Positions 36,686 through 44,800 of a stretch of DNA of 64,000 bases are shown one piece after another. The first letter of the stretch is position 1, and each line of letters starts with the position of its first letter. The position numbers and the translations under genes are program-made. Where the stretch lies: contig JAGOJU010000003.1 in NCBI GenBank assembly GCA_017994935.1, positions 62,001 through 126,000 on the forward strand, given 5' to 3'. This DNA is from Opitutaceae bacterium. Lineage in GTDB: Bacteria; Verrucomicrobiota; Verrucomicrobiia; Opitutales; Opitutaceae. The notes beneath the pieces were generated by a model, which saw only the letters and a program-made list of their open reading frames with translations, had not been told where the DNA came from and searched no databases.

Positions 36686-37456
36686 ATGAAAACCCGCAAA
36701 GCAATCGTCCGGAACTGGCTGCCACGCTATACCGGCGTCGCGCTGAAGGACTTCGGGGATTATGTCCTACTCACGAATTTCCAGAAGTATGTGGACCTGT
36801 TCGCAAGCCTTCATCAGGTGCCGGTGATGGGACCGGACAAACCGATGCCGAATGCGACCGCGGGCCGGATCACGATCATCAATTTCGGCATGGGCAGCGC
36901 GACCGCCGCCACAATCCTCGACCTGCTCAGCGCCGTTTCCCCAAAGGCCGTGCTCTTCCTCGGAAAATGCGGCGGCATCAAACACCGAGCAGTTGTTGGC
37001 GACCTCATCCTGCCGATCGCCGCCATCCGTGGCGAAGGAACCAGCAACGATTATTATCCCCCGGAGGTCCCTGCCCTGCCTTCATTCGCCCTGCAAAAGG
37101 CCATCTCCACGACGATCCGGGATCACAAGCGCGACTATTGGACCGGCACCGTCTATACGACAAATCGCCGCGTCTGGGAACATGACACCCAATTCAAGGC
37201 CTACCTGAAACGCATCCGCGCGATGGCGATCGACATGGAAACCGCGACAATCTTCATGACCGGCTTCTTCAATGAAATCCCCACGGGGGCGCTCCTTCTC
37301 GTCAGCGACCAGCCAATGTTTCCGGAGGGGGTCAAGACCGCAGCGAGTGACAAGGCCGTCGATGAACAGTACGTCAGCGATCACCTGCGCATCGGAATCG
37401 ATTCGCTCAACCAGCTCATCAATCAGGGGCTCACCGTGAAGCACCTGAAATTCTGA
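36686..37456 (+). CDS. AMP nucleosidase-like nucleoside phosphorylase-family protein
   Basis: From the ATG at 36686 this is a 256-residue protein of the PNP/UDP phosphorylase superfamily. It has INFGMGSATAATILDLL, VLFLGKCGGIKHRAVVGDLIL, and AIDMETATIFMTGF, the ME pair binding the ribose hydroxyls. It ends with SDQPMFPEG, where the catalytic Asp sits. The short form without the N-terminal domain of E. coli Amn is typical of proteins annotated as AMP nucleosidase in Bacteroidota and Verrucomicrobiota. AMP to adenine plus ribose-5-phosphate is the expected reaction, not proven. It converges end to end with the next gene. Confidence 0.85.
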   Translation: MKTRKAIVRNWLPRYTGVALKDFGDYVLLTNFQKYVDLFASLHQVPVMGPDKPMPNATAGRITIINFGMGSATAATILDLLSAVSPKAVLFLGKCGGIKHRAVVGDLILPIAAIRGEGTSNDYYPPEVPALPSFALQKAISTTIRDHKRDYWTGTVYTTNRRVWEHDTQFKAYLKRIRAMAIDMETATIFMTGFFNEIPTGALLLVSDQPMFPEGVKTAASDKAVDEQYVSDHLRIGIDSLNQLINQGLTVKHLKF

Positions 37457-37458
37457 AA

Positions 37459-38376
37459 TCAGGTCACATCGATCCAGAAGGGCACAAAACGCTCCCGGCC
37501 CTGCACGGAAAACTGGGCCCAGATCACATAGCGGCCCGCCCGGGGAATCGTGACCTTGAACGAAAGGGTTGGGCGGATGCCCTTTAGCGGCTTGGAAATA
37601 TCCGTTTCATTCGGATGCAGATGGGCGAACCCTCCTCGTTCGACATCGAAAGCGACCAGATGGGCAAAGGCATCCATCACCGTGTCGAGCGTGATCTCAC
37701 CGCCATCAGCCCGCGAAACGATCAACGAAAGCTCGGCAACCGAGCCCGCCTTGATCGCAGCATTCCTCGCAACCAATTCAAATCGCCAGCCATCACCGTT
37801 GGAAACGACCGCCGGCAACACCGGCGAAACCAGCGGCCTCTCCCCAACGGAGCCAGCCACCTCAAGGTCCACATGCGCATACAGGCCGCGTCCGGTCGCC
37901 AGTGGCGTGAAGTCGGAAAATATCCGATAATTTCCACCGCTTTTCGGAGTGAAGGAAAACGCCCATTCACCCGGTCCCCCAGTGGGCTTCGGATGCACGT
38001 GTTGATAATCCACGAGCGACGGATCCACGATGAGGAGATGCAGCTTTTCGGTGTGGGCAACGACCAGGTCCTCCGGCCCGAGATGTTTGCCGGTTGACGT
38101 CACGAGCCGGATTTTCGCGTTGACCGCCTTGCCAGCCACCGCGGGCGACGCGGTTTCAATCGTCATCACAACGGGAGATCGCACCGCCACAACGGGAATG
38201 AACTGCGGATTGGAGGGATCGCAAAATTCGATCGAATTGCCACCTTTCACCGTGAAATCCATGTGGCTGAGATTCGTTCCCGTCGGCAGGAATCGAAAGC
38301 CGATGTAGAGCGCGATGGCGGCGCCCGTGATGGCGATCACCTGACGCTTCTGCGAAGGGGTCAATGCGTGGGTCAT
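37459..38376 (-). CDS. Membrane-anchored protein with duplicated H-x12-HxHP motif, copper-locus associated
   Basis: This 305-residue protein has one N-terminal membrane segment (about 12-30) with the rest predicted outside. Two beta-rich modules share the spacing HLxxxD-x7-HxHP: His113, Asp118, His126 and His128, and again His239, Asp244, His252 and His254. Each is followed by a strand ending in G-x-Y-x-I (GNYRIF; GRYVIW). This internal duplication with repeated His residues suggests a metal site, most plausibly copper, since the gene overlaps the CusF-SCO gene by 4 bp in a cytochrome oxidase assembly locus. I do not know a characterised homologue. Confidence 0.72.
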   Translation of the reverse strand: MTHALTPSQKRQVIAITGAAIALYIGFRFLPTGTNLSHMDFTVKGGNSIEFCDPSNPQFIPVVAVRSPVVMTIETASPAVAGKAVNAKIRLVTSTGKHLGPEDLVVAHTEKLHLLIVDPSLVDYQHVHPKPTGGPGEWAFSFTPKSGGNYRIFSDFTPLATGRGLYAHVDLEVAGSVGERPLVSPVLPAVVSNGDGWRFELVARNAAIKAGSVAELSLIVSRADGGEITLDTVMDAFAHLVAFDVERGGFAHLHPNETDISKPLKGIRPTLSFKVTIPRAGRYVIWAQFSVQGRERFVPFWIDVT

Positions 38377-39326
38377 GACTTGTTTTCCCCGGGCCGGTCC
38401 ATCTTGCCCACAAACTCATCGACGCTCCATGAGCTGCCATCCGCCCGCCATACGATCATCCCTTTCTCATTCACCAGAATCGTGGCCAGCGTGTGATTCA
38501 AAAGCTCCCCCTTGAACTCCGCGATCACACCAAACTGAGTGAGCAGCGCGCGAATCGCGGCCTCCGGTCCTGTGAGAAATGAATAGTTCGACGTATCGAT
38601 GCCGCGCGCGGACGCATAGTCCCTGAGGACGCCCGGAGTATCAAAGGCCGGATCCAGCGAGATTGAGATCAGCTCAAGGTTTGAGATACCGGCCTTCCTC
38701 GCCTTTGCCTGCACCTGCTGAAATTTTGAAACAGCCAAGGGACACATGTTGGCCACGGGACAACGAGTGAAGATAAAGTTGATCAATACCTGCCTGCCGC
38801 GGAAACGTTCCGACTGCACCACCGCCCCACTCTGGTCGTAGAGCGAAAACGTCGGCGTGATTTCACCCACCTCGCGATACGCATTGCGGCCGCGAATTGT
38901 GGTGTCCTGTAGCAGGGCGGCCGTGGCGGCAGCAACATTTGTCGACGCAACCGGGTCTGCCGGCCAGATCTTTTCCAGCAGATAGTCATCGCCCTCGTTG
39001 GTAACCATCTCAGCGGAGATGTGCTGGCCCTCCCTGGCATTCGCGAGGTCACCCGGCGAAACGATGAACTCCATCGTCATTGCCGGCATGTATCCCGGGA
39101 TTTCCTCATGTTTGACGATGAGCCGCCCCCGCTCCCGTTCGATGCCGATGATTTCACCTTTGAAGGGAAATCTTTTCGGATGCTTTCCAGCGGCTTCCGT
39201 CACCGGAGGCAACGCTCCGCCAGGTTTGCCGCAACCCGCGAAGTGGATTAACGCAAGCGCAATGAAACTCGTGAGCAACACACGGCGCACATGGGCCCGG
39301 CGCGGCCGGGAACAAATTGACTCCAT
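38373..39326 (-). CDS. CusF-SCO fusion lipoprotein, cytochrome oxidase copper insertion
   Basis: From the ATG at 39326 the protein has 317 residues. A lipobox (FAGC, Cys32) anchors it to a membrane. Residues about 48-122 form a CusF-like copper-binding domain with His73 and Met80, Met83 and Met85 (GYMPAMTMEF). Residues about 155-310 form a SCO/thioredoxin-like domain with FTRCPVANMCP, a CX5C pair (Cys189, Cys195) in place of the usual CX3C, and the copper ligand His278 (LLNHTLATILV). It probably accepts Cu(I) through the CusF part and delivers it to the CuA or CuB site of a heme-copper oxidase. ctaA is divergent and overlaps its upstream region. Confidence 0.88.
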   Translation of the reverse strand: MESICSRPRRAHVRRVLLTSFIALALIHFAGCGKPGGALPPVTEAAGKHPKRFPFKGEIIGIERERGRLIVKHEEIPGYMPAMTMEFIVSPGDLANAREGQHISAEMVTNEGDDYLLEKIWPADPVASTNVAAATAALLQDTTIRGRNAYREVGEITPTFSLYDQSGAVVQSERFRGRQVLINFIFTRCPVANMCPLAVSKFQQVQAKARKAGISNLELISISLDPAFDTPGVLRDYASARGIDTSNYSFLTGPEAAIRALLTQFGVIAEFKGELLNHTLATILVNEKGMIVWRADGSSWSVDEFVGKMDRPGENKS

Positions 39327-39410
39327 GGGACTACCGATCCGCCCAGAGGAATAATTTGTCAAAGCGATAGGCATCGCTACGCTCATCAGTTTCAACGTTT
39401 GCCGGACAGC

Positions 39411-40445
39411 ATGTCACTTCTTCGTCCTCTTCACCGCACCCGGGCCTATCAGCCAGCGCTTGCTTGGTCCGCCATCGCCGGTACCGCCTGGGTGTTTGTT
39501 CTGGTCACCCTTGGGGCCTTCACGACCAGCATCGGCGCAGGAATGGTATTCCCTGACTGGCCACTTTCCAACGGCTCGCTGAATCCCGACGGCTGGCTGC
39601 GGGATCTGGCCATGTTCTCCGAACACTCCCACCGCCTGAGCGCTGGGGTGATCACGGCAGTGACCCTTGCCATTGCGTTTGCCGTCTGGCGCAGGGACTC
39701 GCGCCGCTGGATGAGGACACTCGTTTGGCTCGCGCTCGGTCTTGTTGTGGCACAGGCCATCGTGGGCGGGCTTCGGGTGCTGATGGATCATTTTCGCGTT
39801 GAAACCGTGGATACCAGCGTGGGCCGGCTTTTCGCAATGGCCCACGCGACGCTCGCCCAGCTCTACATCTGTTCCCTCATTGCAACCTCAATTTCTCTCA
39901 GTCGGCCCTGGATCGAAAACCCATCGCAGCAGCCGCGCGGGGGCGTCTCGTGGCGGCGCACCGCTGTCTTCTGTTCATGCCTGCTCGTGCTGCAACTGGC
40001 CGTCGCGGCGGTGATGCGACACAGCTTCGCCGGCACCTCGATCCCCACTTTTCCGTGGAGCACACCGCAGGGTGACCTCCTTCCCGCCGCCTGGAACTTC
40101 CGCGTGGCGATCCACTTCGCCCACCGGGTCCTGGCGTTGGTCATCACCGCTGCCCTGGTTGTCCTGGTGACGCGCATCTCGCGCGATCCGACGAGTTCTC
40201 TGCGCGTCAAGTCACTTGCGTGGGGACTTCTCGTGTTGCTTGCAATTCAGATAACCCTCGGTGCAGCTGCCGTGCTGACCTACCGGAATCCCTATTTCAC
40301 CACCAGCCACGTGGTCGTCGGAGCGCAAACGCTCGCTCTGTGCTTTGGTCTCACCTGGTGGTCCTTCCGGCCCGCAATGCAATCGCTCATGACCCCGCCC
40401 GCACCCGCGCGGGTATTGGAACCGCAATCGACCTCCGTCGCATGA
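39411..40445 (+). CDS. ctaA: Heme A synthase CtaA/Cox15
   Basis: This 344-residue integral membrane protein has eight expected helices. Heme-binding His pairs occur in MFSEHSHRLSAG and, in the C-terminal repeat, HFAHRVLAL and the later TSHVVVGAQT. It oxidises heme O to heme A for aa3-type oxidases. The ATG at 39411 is preferred to the TTG at 39399. The stop overlaps the ctaB ATG (ATGA), giving ctaA-ctaB-DUF420 as one operon. Presence of heme A synthesis implies an aa3- or caa3-type terminal oxidase in this organism. Confidence 0.93.
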   Translation: MSLLRPLHRTRAYQPALAWSAIAGTAWVFVLVTLGAFTTSIGAGMVFPDWPLSNGSLNPDGWLRDLAMFSEHSHRLSAGVITAVTLAIAFAVWRRDSRRWMRTLVWLALGLVVAQAIVGGLRVLMDHFRVETVDTSVGRLFAMAHATLAQLYICSLIATSISLSRPWIENPSQQPRGGVSWRRTAVFCSCLLVLQLAVAAVMRHSFAGTSIPTFPWSTPQGDLLPAAWNFRVAIHFAHRVLALVITAALVVLVTRISRDPTSSLRVKSLAWGLLVLLAIQITLGAAAVLTYRNPYFTTSHVVVGAQTLALCFGLTWWSFRPAMQSLMTPPAPARVLEPQSTSVA

Positions 40446-41353
40446 ACCACCTGGCAACCTCCACGACTGCGTCGCGGGAATCCACCGCGAGGGCAGGTTT
40501 TGGCGACTACTTCGAACTCACCAAACCCCGCCTGAGTCTCCTGTCGATTCTCACCGCAGCCGTCGGCTACGCTGCCGCGCGCGCCGAGTGGGATGGCGCA
40601 CGTTTCTTTCTCGCCATGCTCGGCACTTCGCTGTGCGCCGCCGGGGTCGCCGCACTCAACCAGTGGATGGAAACGGATACGGATGCCCGGATGGCGCGCA
40701 CCGCCGACCGGCCATTGCCGTCGGGAAGGGTCGCGACGGGTTCAGCCTTCGTCCTCGGGTGGGGGCTCTGCGCTTCAGGTCTTGCCGTGCTTTTCAAGCT
40801 GGTGAACGGACCCAGCGCGCTCTTCGCCCTCCTCACGATCATCAGCTATCTCGCACTCTACACCCCTGCCAAGCGGTATTCGCGCTGGAGCACCGAGATC
40901 GGCGCAGTTGCAGGCGCATTTCCTCCCCTGATCGGATGGGCGGCCGCCGAACCCGCCTCGCACGTGCTCGGCTGGATCCTTTTCGGCATCCTCTTTTTCT
41001 GGCAGATTCCCCATTTCATGGCGATCGCGTGGATCCACCGACGCGACTATGCGGCAGTCAGTTTTCCGATGCTGCCCGTGCGTGATGCGAACGGCCGCAC
41101 CACTGCAGTCTGGTCGCTCCTCAACACGCTTTTTGTTGTTCTCTGCTCGGCGCTCCCATGGGTGCTCGGGCTCGCCTCGATCTGGTACCTTGCTTCGACC
41201 TTGCTCCTGGGGATATGGTTTGTCTGGCGCGCACTTCTGTTTCTGTCACCCGCGAGCCGCGAGCCCGCCGCGAGGCGCCTTTTCCTCGCCTCCATTCTCT
41301 GGCTCCCATTGCAACTGGGAGCGCTAGTTGCCGACCGGCTGACCTTTTTTTGA
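40442..41353 (+). CDS. ctaB: Protoheme IX farnesyltransferase (heme O synthase) CtaB/CyoE
   Basis: This 303-residue UbiA-family prenyltransferase has the prenyl-diphosphate motif NQWMETDTDARMART, followed by RPLPSGR, and the second aspartate-containing loop HFMAIAWIHRRDYAAVSFPM. About nine membrane helices are present. It converts heme B to heme O, the substrate of the upstream ctaA product, with which it overlaps by 4 bp. A longer open frame from 40220 lies inside ctaA and is not used. The DUF420 gene starts 4 bp after its stop. Confidence 0.95.
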   Translation: MNHLATSTTASRESTARAGFGDYFELTKPRLSLLSILTAAVGYAAARAEWDGARFFLAMLGTSLCAAGVAALNQWMETDTDARMARTADRPLPSGRVATGSAFVLGWGLCASGLAVLFKLVNGPSALFALLTIISYLALYTPAKRYSRWSTEIGAVAGAFPPLIGWAAAEPASHVLGWILFGILFFWQIPHFMAIAWIHRRDYAAVSFPMLPVRDANGRTTAVWSLLNTLFVVLCSALPWVLGLASIWYLASTLLLGIWFVWRALLFLSPASREPAARRLFLASILWLPLQLGALVADRLTFF

Positions 41354-41357
41354 CCCC

Positions 41358-41795
41358 GTGTTCACCGTGCAGGAGATTCCCGCGCTCAATGCGGCGCTCA
41401 ACGCGACGGCGACAGTCCTGATGACCGCCGGATTTTTCTTCATCCGACGGAAACGAATCGCCGCTCACCGCGCCTGCATGATGTCCGCCGGTTTTGTGTC
41501 CGCGGTGTTCCTTGTCGGATACGTCGCCCACAAGATTCTCGTCCGGGGTATGCACACCCCATTTGGCGGCGAGGGATGGATACGGGGCGTCTACTACCTC
41601 ATGCTGATGTCGCACATCGTGCTTGCGATGGCGATAGCCCTTCTCGTGCCGCGGACATTCTATTTCGCGTTGACGGGCCAGATCGAGCGTCACCGCCGGT
41701 GGGCGCGATGGACGTTCCCGATCTGGCTCTACGTGAGCGTTACTGGCGTCCTCGTCTACTTTTTCCTATACCGCTGGTGGCCGGCCTCGCACTGA
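41358..41795 (+). CDS. DUF420 membrane protein, oxidase-assembly associated
   Basis: This 145-residue protein starts at a GTG and has four predicted membrane helices. The conserved DUF420 elements include LNATATVLMTAGFFFIRRKRI, AAHRACMM, FLVGYVAHKIL and HIVLAMAIALLVP, ending with HRRWARWTFPIWLYVSVTGV. Conserved His residues in the helices suggest heme or metal contact. DUF420 proteins recur in cytochrome oxidase operons, and the Bacillus homologue CtaM is required for aa3 oxidase. It is the third gene of the ctaA-ctaB operon. Confidence 0.88.
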   Translation: MFTVQEIPALNAALNATATVLMTAGFFFIRRKRIAAHRACMMSAGFVSAVFLVGYVAHKILVRGMHTPFGGEGWIRGVYYLMLMSHIVLAMAIALLVPRTFYFALTGQIERHRRWARWTFPIWLYVSVTGVLVYFFLYRWWPASH

Positions 41796-41867
41796 TCCGA
41801 ATCATGAGGAAAGTCCACAGGGTGGCGCAGGCAGGGGCATCCGGGTGGAAAGGGCCTGCAATTGTCG

Positions 41868-41897
41868 ACAAAAAGACCGCGCATTGCGGCGCGGTCT
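41868..41897 (-). terminator. Terminator of the azurin-like gene
   Basis: Read on the minus strand, a 9-bp stem AGACCGCGC/GCGCGGTCT (41874-41897) is followed by a TTTTT run. It lies 34 bp beyond the azurin-like stop. Confidence 0.9.
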
Positions 41898-41930
41898 ACG
41901 ACGGTCGAAGATCGTGTCGATCCCGGCTTG

Positions 41931-42440
41931 CTACTTGACCACCAGCACGCCCTTCATGCCGGACATGGCATGGGCGGGGAAGGAGCAGACAAACGGGTAC
42001 TCGCCCGGTTCCGTCGGAGCCTTAAAGCTGACTTCGTCAACCTGTTTCGGTCCAAGCAGCTTCGTGTGGACGATCACCTTGCTGGCTTCAGCAGCAGGAA
42101 CATAGTCCGTCGCCTTGGCAGCAACCGCGGCCTGGCAGAACGCGAGCGGATCAGTACCCGCCTTGAGAAGCACCCAATTGTGGCCCATGGCTTCCTTGGG
42201 CAGGGTGCCCTTGTTGTGCAGCGCGACCTTCAGGCTCTCGCCCGGGGTTGCTTCAATCCGGGTCACTGAGAACTTCATCGTGTCGGACGCGTCAATATTG
42301 ATGACGCGAGGACCTTGAGAGGCGGCCGCCGGGGCAGGCGCCGCTGAGGATGACGCGCTGGGTGCAGCGGCGTCCTTCTTGGAACAGCCCACAACCAGGA
42401 CCAGGGAACAAAGCAGACTTAGGAGGAATGATGATTTCAT
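41931..42440 (-). CDS. Azurin/auracyanin-like blue copper lipoprotein
   Basis: From the ATG at 42440 this 169-residue protein has a lipoprotein signal (LVVGC, Cys19), an Ala/Pro/Ser-rich linker, and a cupredoxin domain with intact type-1 copper ligands His87 (AMGHNWV), Cys152, His157 and Met162 (FVCSFPAHAMSGMKG). It would carry electrons at the outer face of the cytoplasmic membrane or in the periplasm, perhaps to the terminal oxidase whose assembly genes lie next to it. The convergent DUF420 gene ends 135 bp away. The gene has its own terminator. Confidence 0.93.
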   Translation of the reverse strand: MKSSFLLSLLCSLVLVVGCSKKDAAAPSASSSAAPAPAAASQGPRVINIDASDTMKFSVTRIEATPGESLKVALHNKGTLPKEAMGHNWVLLKAGTDPLAFCQAAVAAKATDYVPAAEASKVIVHTKLLGPKQVDEVSFKAPTEPGEYPFVCSFPAHAMSGMKGVLVVK

Positions 42441-42540
42441 GTGCCATCGCAATCTACATGAAGCCGCCTCAAGTGCAACCCATAGATTTGCCGCGCATTT
42501 ACATCGCCAAGCCATAGGCGATTGCAGGTTGCGCCTCAGA

Positions 42541-42579
42541 AAATGCACAACCCCCGCCTGCTCAAGGCAGACGGGGGTT
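42541..42579 (-). terminator. Terminator of the first flagellin
   Basis: AACCCCCG (42549-42556) and CGGGGGTT (42572-42579) form a long stem with inner CTGC/GCAG pairing. On the minus strand it is followed by GTGCATTTTC. It lies 45 bp after the flagellin stop. Confidence 0.82.
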
Positions 42580-42623
42580 GGCGGGTTGATGCCGTCGATT
42601 GACGGTACGAACTACTTTCTCGT

Positions 42624-43439
42624 TTAGCTCAGCAGGCGGAGGGCGGTTTGCGAAGAACCGTTCGCCTGGGCGAGCATCGCGGTGCCGGCCTGCACAAGGG
42701 TGTTCCAGCGTGCAAGCTGGGTGGACTCCTGTGCAACGTCGACATCGATGATGCGGCTGTTGGCGGCTTCAAGGTTGGCCTTGTTGACCGTGATCAGTTC
42801 GGAAGCAAAGCCGAGGCGGCTCTGCTCCGAACCATTTGCTGCGCGGAATGTCGCAACGTTCTGCAATGCCGTCGTGATGTCTGTCAGCGAAATATCGCCA
42901 AGGTCGCTGACGCCGGAGGCGGTGATCGCCCCGACGCCGGTCGTCGAGCTGGTGAGATCACGTGCCGCAACCGTCACGCTCGTCCCACCGTCTTCAGTGA
43001 CCTGCACGGAGAACGTCGCACCGGTTCCAAACATGGCATTTCCATTGAACTTCTCGCTCGAGATCGCCGTGAGCTGTGCCTGCAGAGCGGTGAACTCTGA
43101 GTCATAGTTCGCGAGGTCGGACGCATTCTTGGTCGGATCGGCATAGAGGGTCTTGAGTTCGCTGATGCGATCAAGAACCTTGCCGGCGACCTTGAGTGCG
43201 CCGTCCTGAGTCTGGAGCAGCGAGACCGAGTTGCTGATGTTCGTCGCAACGGCACCCGAACGCTTGGCGGCAGCGCTCATCTTCATTGAGACGGCGAGTC
43301 CGCCGGCGTCGTCGGCCGGAGAGACGATCTTCGAGCCGCTCGAGAGCCGGTTGAGGCTCTTCTGCAGCATGCTATTCGAGGCCGCGAGATTGTTGGAGGC
43401 AATCGTCGCGGAGTAGTTGGTATTGATAACAACTGACAT
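42624..43439 (-). CDS. fliC: Flagellin A
   Basis: This 271-residue filament protein has conserved D0/D1 ends: N-terminal MSVVINTNYSATIASNNLAA and LNRLSSGSKIVSPADDAGGL, and C-terminal SRIIDVDVAQESTQLARWNT and AGTAMLAQAN. The central region is only about 70-80 residues, so the filament surface is minimal. AAGGAAAG lies at ribosome-binding distance upstream. It is about 1.1 kb downstream, on the same strand, of a paralogue with about 75 percent similar ends, suggesting a gene duplication. FliS and FliD are encoded nearby. Confidence 0.96.
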   Translation of the reverse strand: MSVVINTNYSATIASNNLAASNSMLQKSLNRLSSGSKIVSPADDAGGLAVSMKMSAAAKRSGAVATNISNSVSLLQTQDGALKVAGKVLDRISELKTLYADPTKNASDLANYDSEFTALQAQLTAISSEKFNGNAMFGTGATFSVQVTEDGGTSVTVAARDLTSSTTGVGAITASGVSDLGDISLTDITTALQNVATFRAANGSEQSRLGFASELITVNKANLEAANSRIIDVDVAQESTQLARWNTLVQAGTAMLAQANGSSQTALRLLS

Positions 43440-43741
43440 GGTAGTATCTTTCCTTGATGAATGCGACGTCCGTCGTCGCCACGGGCCTGAAGAAACGGCG
43501 CAGGCCGCGCCGATCGGAGCAAGTGCTCCAAAATGTCACCCTGCGAGGGCAAACCGGCTGAGGTGGTCATCAAGGGGATCCTGCTCACGCGCTCCCGCGT
43601 GAGCGTTATCAACACCCTTTCAAAGAACGAAGGACAAGGGAGGGGCTGCCATCAGCCTGCACCCTCCTCCGATGCGGGATCCGTCAACCGCGCCCCGTAA
43701 CGACCGGAGCGCGTCGCGAACCGCTCTGCGTCGGAGAAAAC
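43440..43741. other. Intergenic region between the two flagellin genes
   Basis: 302 bp with no gene. It contains an inverted repeat, GGAGCA-AG-TGCTCC (43516-43529), and an 8-bp-stem hairpin, GCTCACGC/GCGTGAGC (43583-43604). Neither is followed by a T-run on the minus strand, so they are not clear terminators. A GTTGATAA sequence (minus strand, near 43604-43611) resembles a sigma-28 -10 but has no matching -35. Confidence 0.5.
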
Positions 43742-44560
43742 TTACTGAAGGAGCCGCAGCGCCGTCTGCGCACTCTGGTTCGCCTGGGCCAGCATCGCAG
43801 TGCCTGCCTGGACCAGCGTGTTCCAGCGCGCGAGTTGGGTGGACTCCTGGGCGACATCGACATCAATGATCCGGCTGTTCGCAGCCTCGATGTTGGTCTT
43901 GTTGACCACCAGGAGTTCGGTCGCGAAAGTGAGACGGCTCTGCTCCGCGCCATTCTGCGCGCGGAAGGTGGCCACATTCTGGAGCGCCGCCGTCACATCG
44001 CTGAGGTTGAGCTGGCCGAGATTGGCCACACTTGATGCGACAAGCGATCCGATGCCGGTCGCCGTGCTGGCAAGATTCCGCGCAGCAAGTGTCACCGAAG
44101 AGGAGGTATTGCCGTCCTCCGTGACCATGACCGTGAGCGTCGACGTACCGAACACCGCCCTGCCGTTGAAGGTCTCGGAGGAAAGGGCGGTCAACTGCGC
44201 CTGGAGGGCGTTGAACTCGGAGTCGTAGTTCGCCAGATCCGTGGTGTTCTTGGTCGGATCAGCATAGAGCGTTTTCAACTCGCCCAGGCGCTCGAGCACC
44301 TTGCCCGCCACCTTGAGCACGCCGTCCTGTGTCTGCAGGAACGAGATGGTATTGCTGATGTTGATCACAGCGGCTCCCGAACGACGGGCAGCGGCGCTGA
44401 GTTTCATCGAGACCGCCAGACCGCCGGCATCGTCGGCCGGGCTGACAATCTTGGAGCCGCTGGAAAGCCGGTTCAGGCTTTTCTGCAGACTCGTATTTGA
44501 GGACGCGAGGTTGTTTGCCGCGATGGTCGCGGCCGCGTTGGTATTGATGACAACTGACAT
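43742..44560 (-). CDS. fliC: Flagellin B
   Basis: This 272-residue paralogue of flagellin A has the same N-terminal LNRLSSGSKIVSPADDAGGL and C-terminal IIDVDVAQESTQLARWNT segments. Differences concentrate in the middle (about residues 130-200), where it reads TLTVMVTEDGNTSSSVTLAA. An AAGGAAG ribosome-binding site precedes the ATG. A sigma-28-like promoter is found upstream at 44657-44684. It is transcribed toward flagellin A and may be cotranscribed with it. Confidence 0.96.
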   Translation of the reverse strand: MSVVINTNAAATIAANNLASSNTSLQKSLNRLSSGSKIVSPADDAGGLAVSMKLSAAARRSGAAVINISNTISFLQTQDGVLKVAGKVLERLGELKTLYADPTKNTTDLANYDSEFNALQAQLTALSSETFNGRAVFGTSTLTVMVTEDGNTSSSVTLAARNLASTATGIGSLVASSVANLGQLNLSDVTAALQNVATFRAQNGAEQSRLTFATELLVVNKTNIEAANSRIIDVDVAQESTQLARWNTLVQAGTAMLAQANQSAQTALRLLQ

Positions 44561-44656
44561 GGTATCTTCCTTGATTCTGAATACCCATCCGTAGGGTGAC
44601 GTAACCGAAGGGGGAGTCGGTTCGCTCCGGCCACGTTCATCACGCAGTTGCCGGTA

Positions 44657-44684
44657 CTAACGGAGCGATCACGTAAGGACTTTA
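44657..44684 (-). promoter_or_regulatory. Putative sigma-28 (FliA) promoter for flagellin B
   Basis: On the minus strand TAAAGTCC (44684-44677) is followed after 12 bases by TCCGTTAG (44664-44657). The E. coli consensus is TAAAGTTT-N11-GCCGATAA, giving 6 of 8 and 5 of 8 matches with one extra spacer base. It lies about 100 bp upstream of the flagellin ATG. Confidence 0.4.
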
Positions 44685-44800
44685 ACGCGATCGGTCACAT
44701 TTTTTTGGGACCCCTCGCAACCTCAAGAAAGGCCGTGCGCGTGACGAATGCTACGGCAGCAACCGCTATCGGTAAGAACCAACGCAACTTCACGCTCAAC

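Noticed and set aside
43650..43741. Sigma-54 promoter before flagellin A (TGGCAG ... TTGT on the minus strand)
   Set aside because: The GG-GC spacing is 13 or more bases rather than 10, and the -12 GC is absent.
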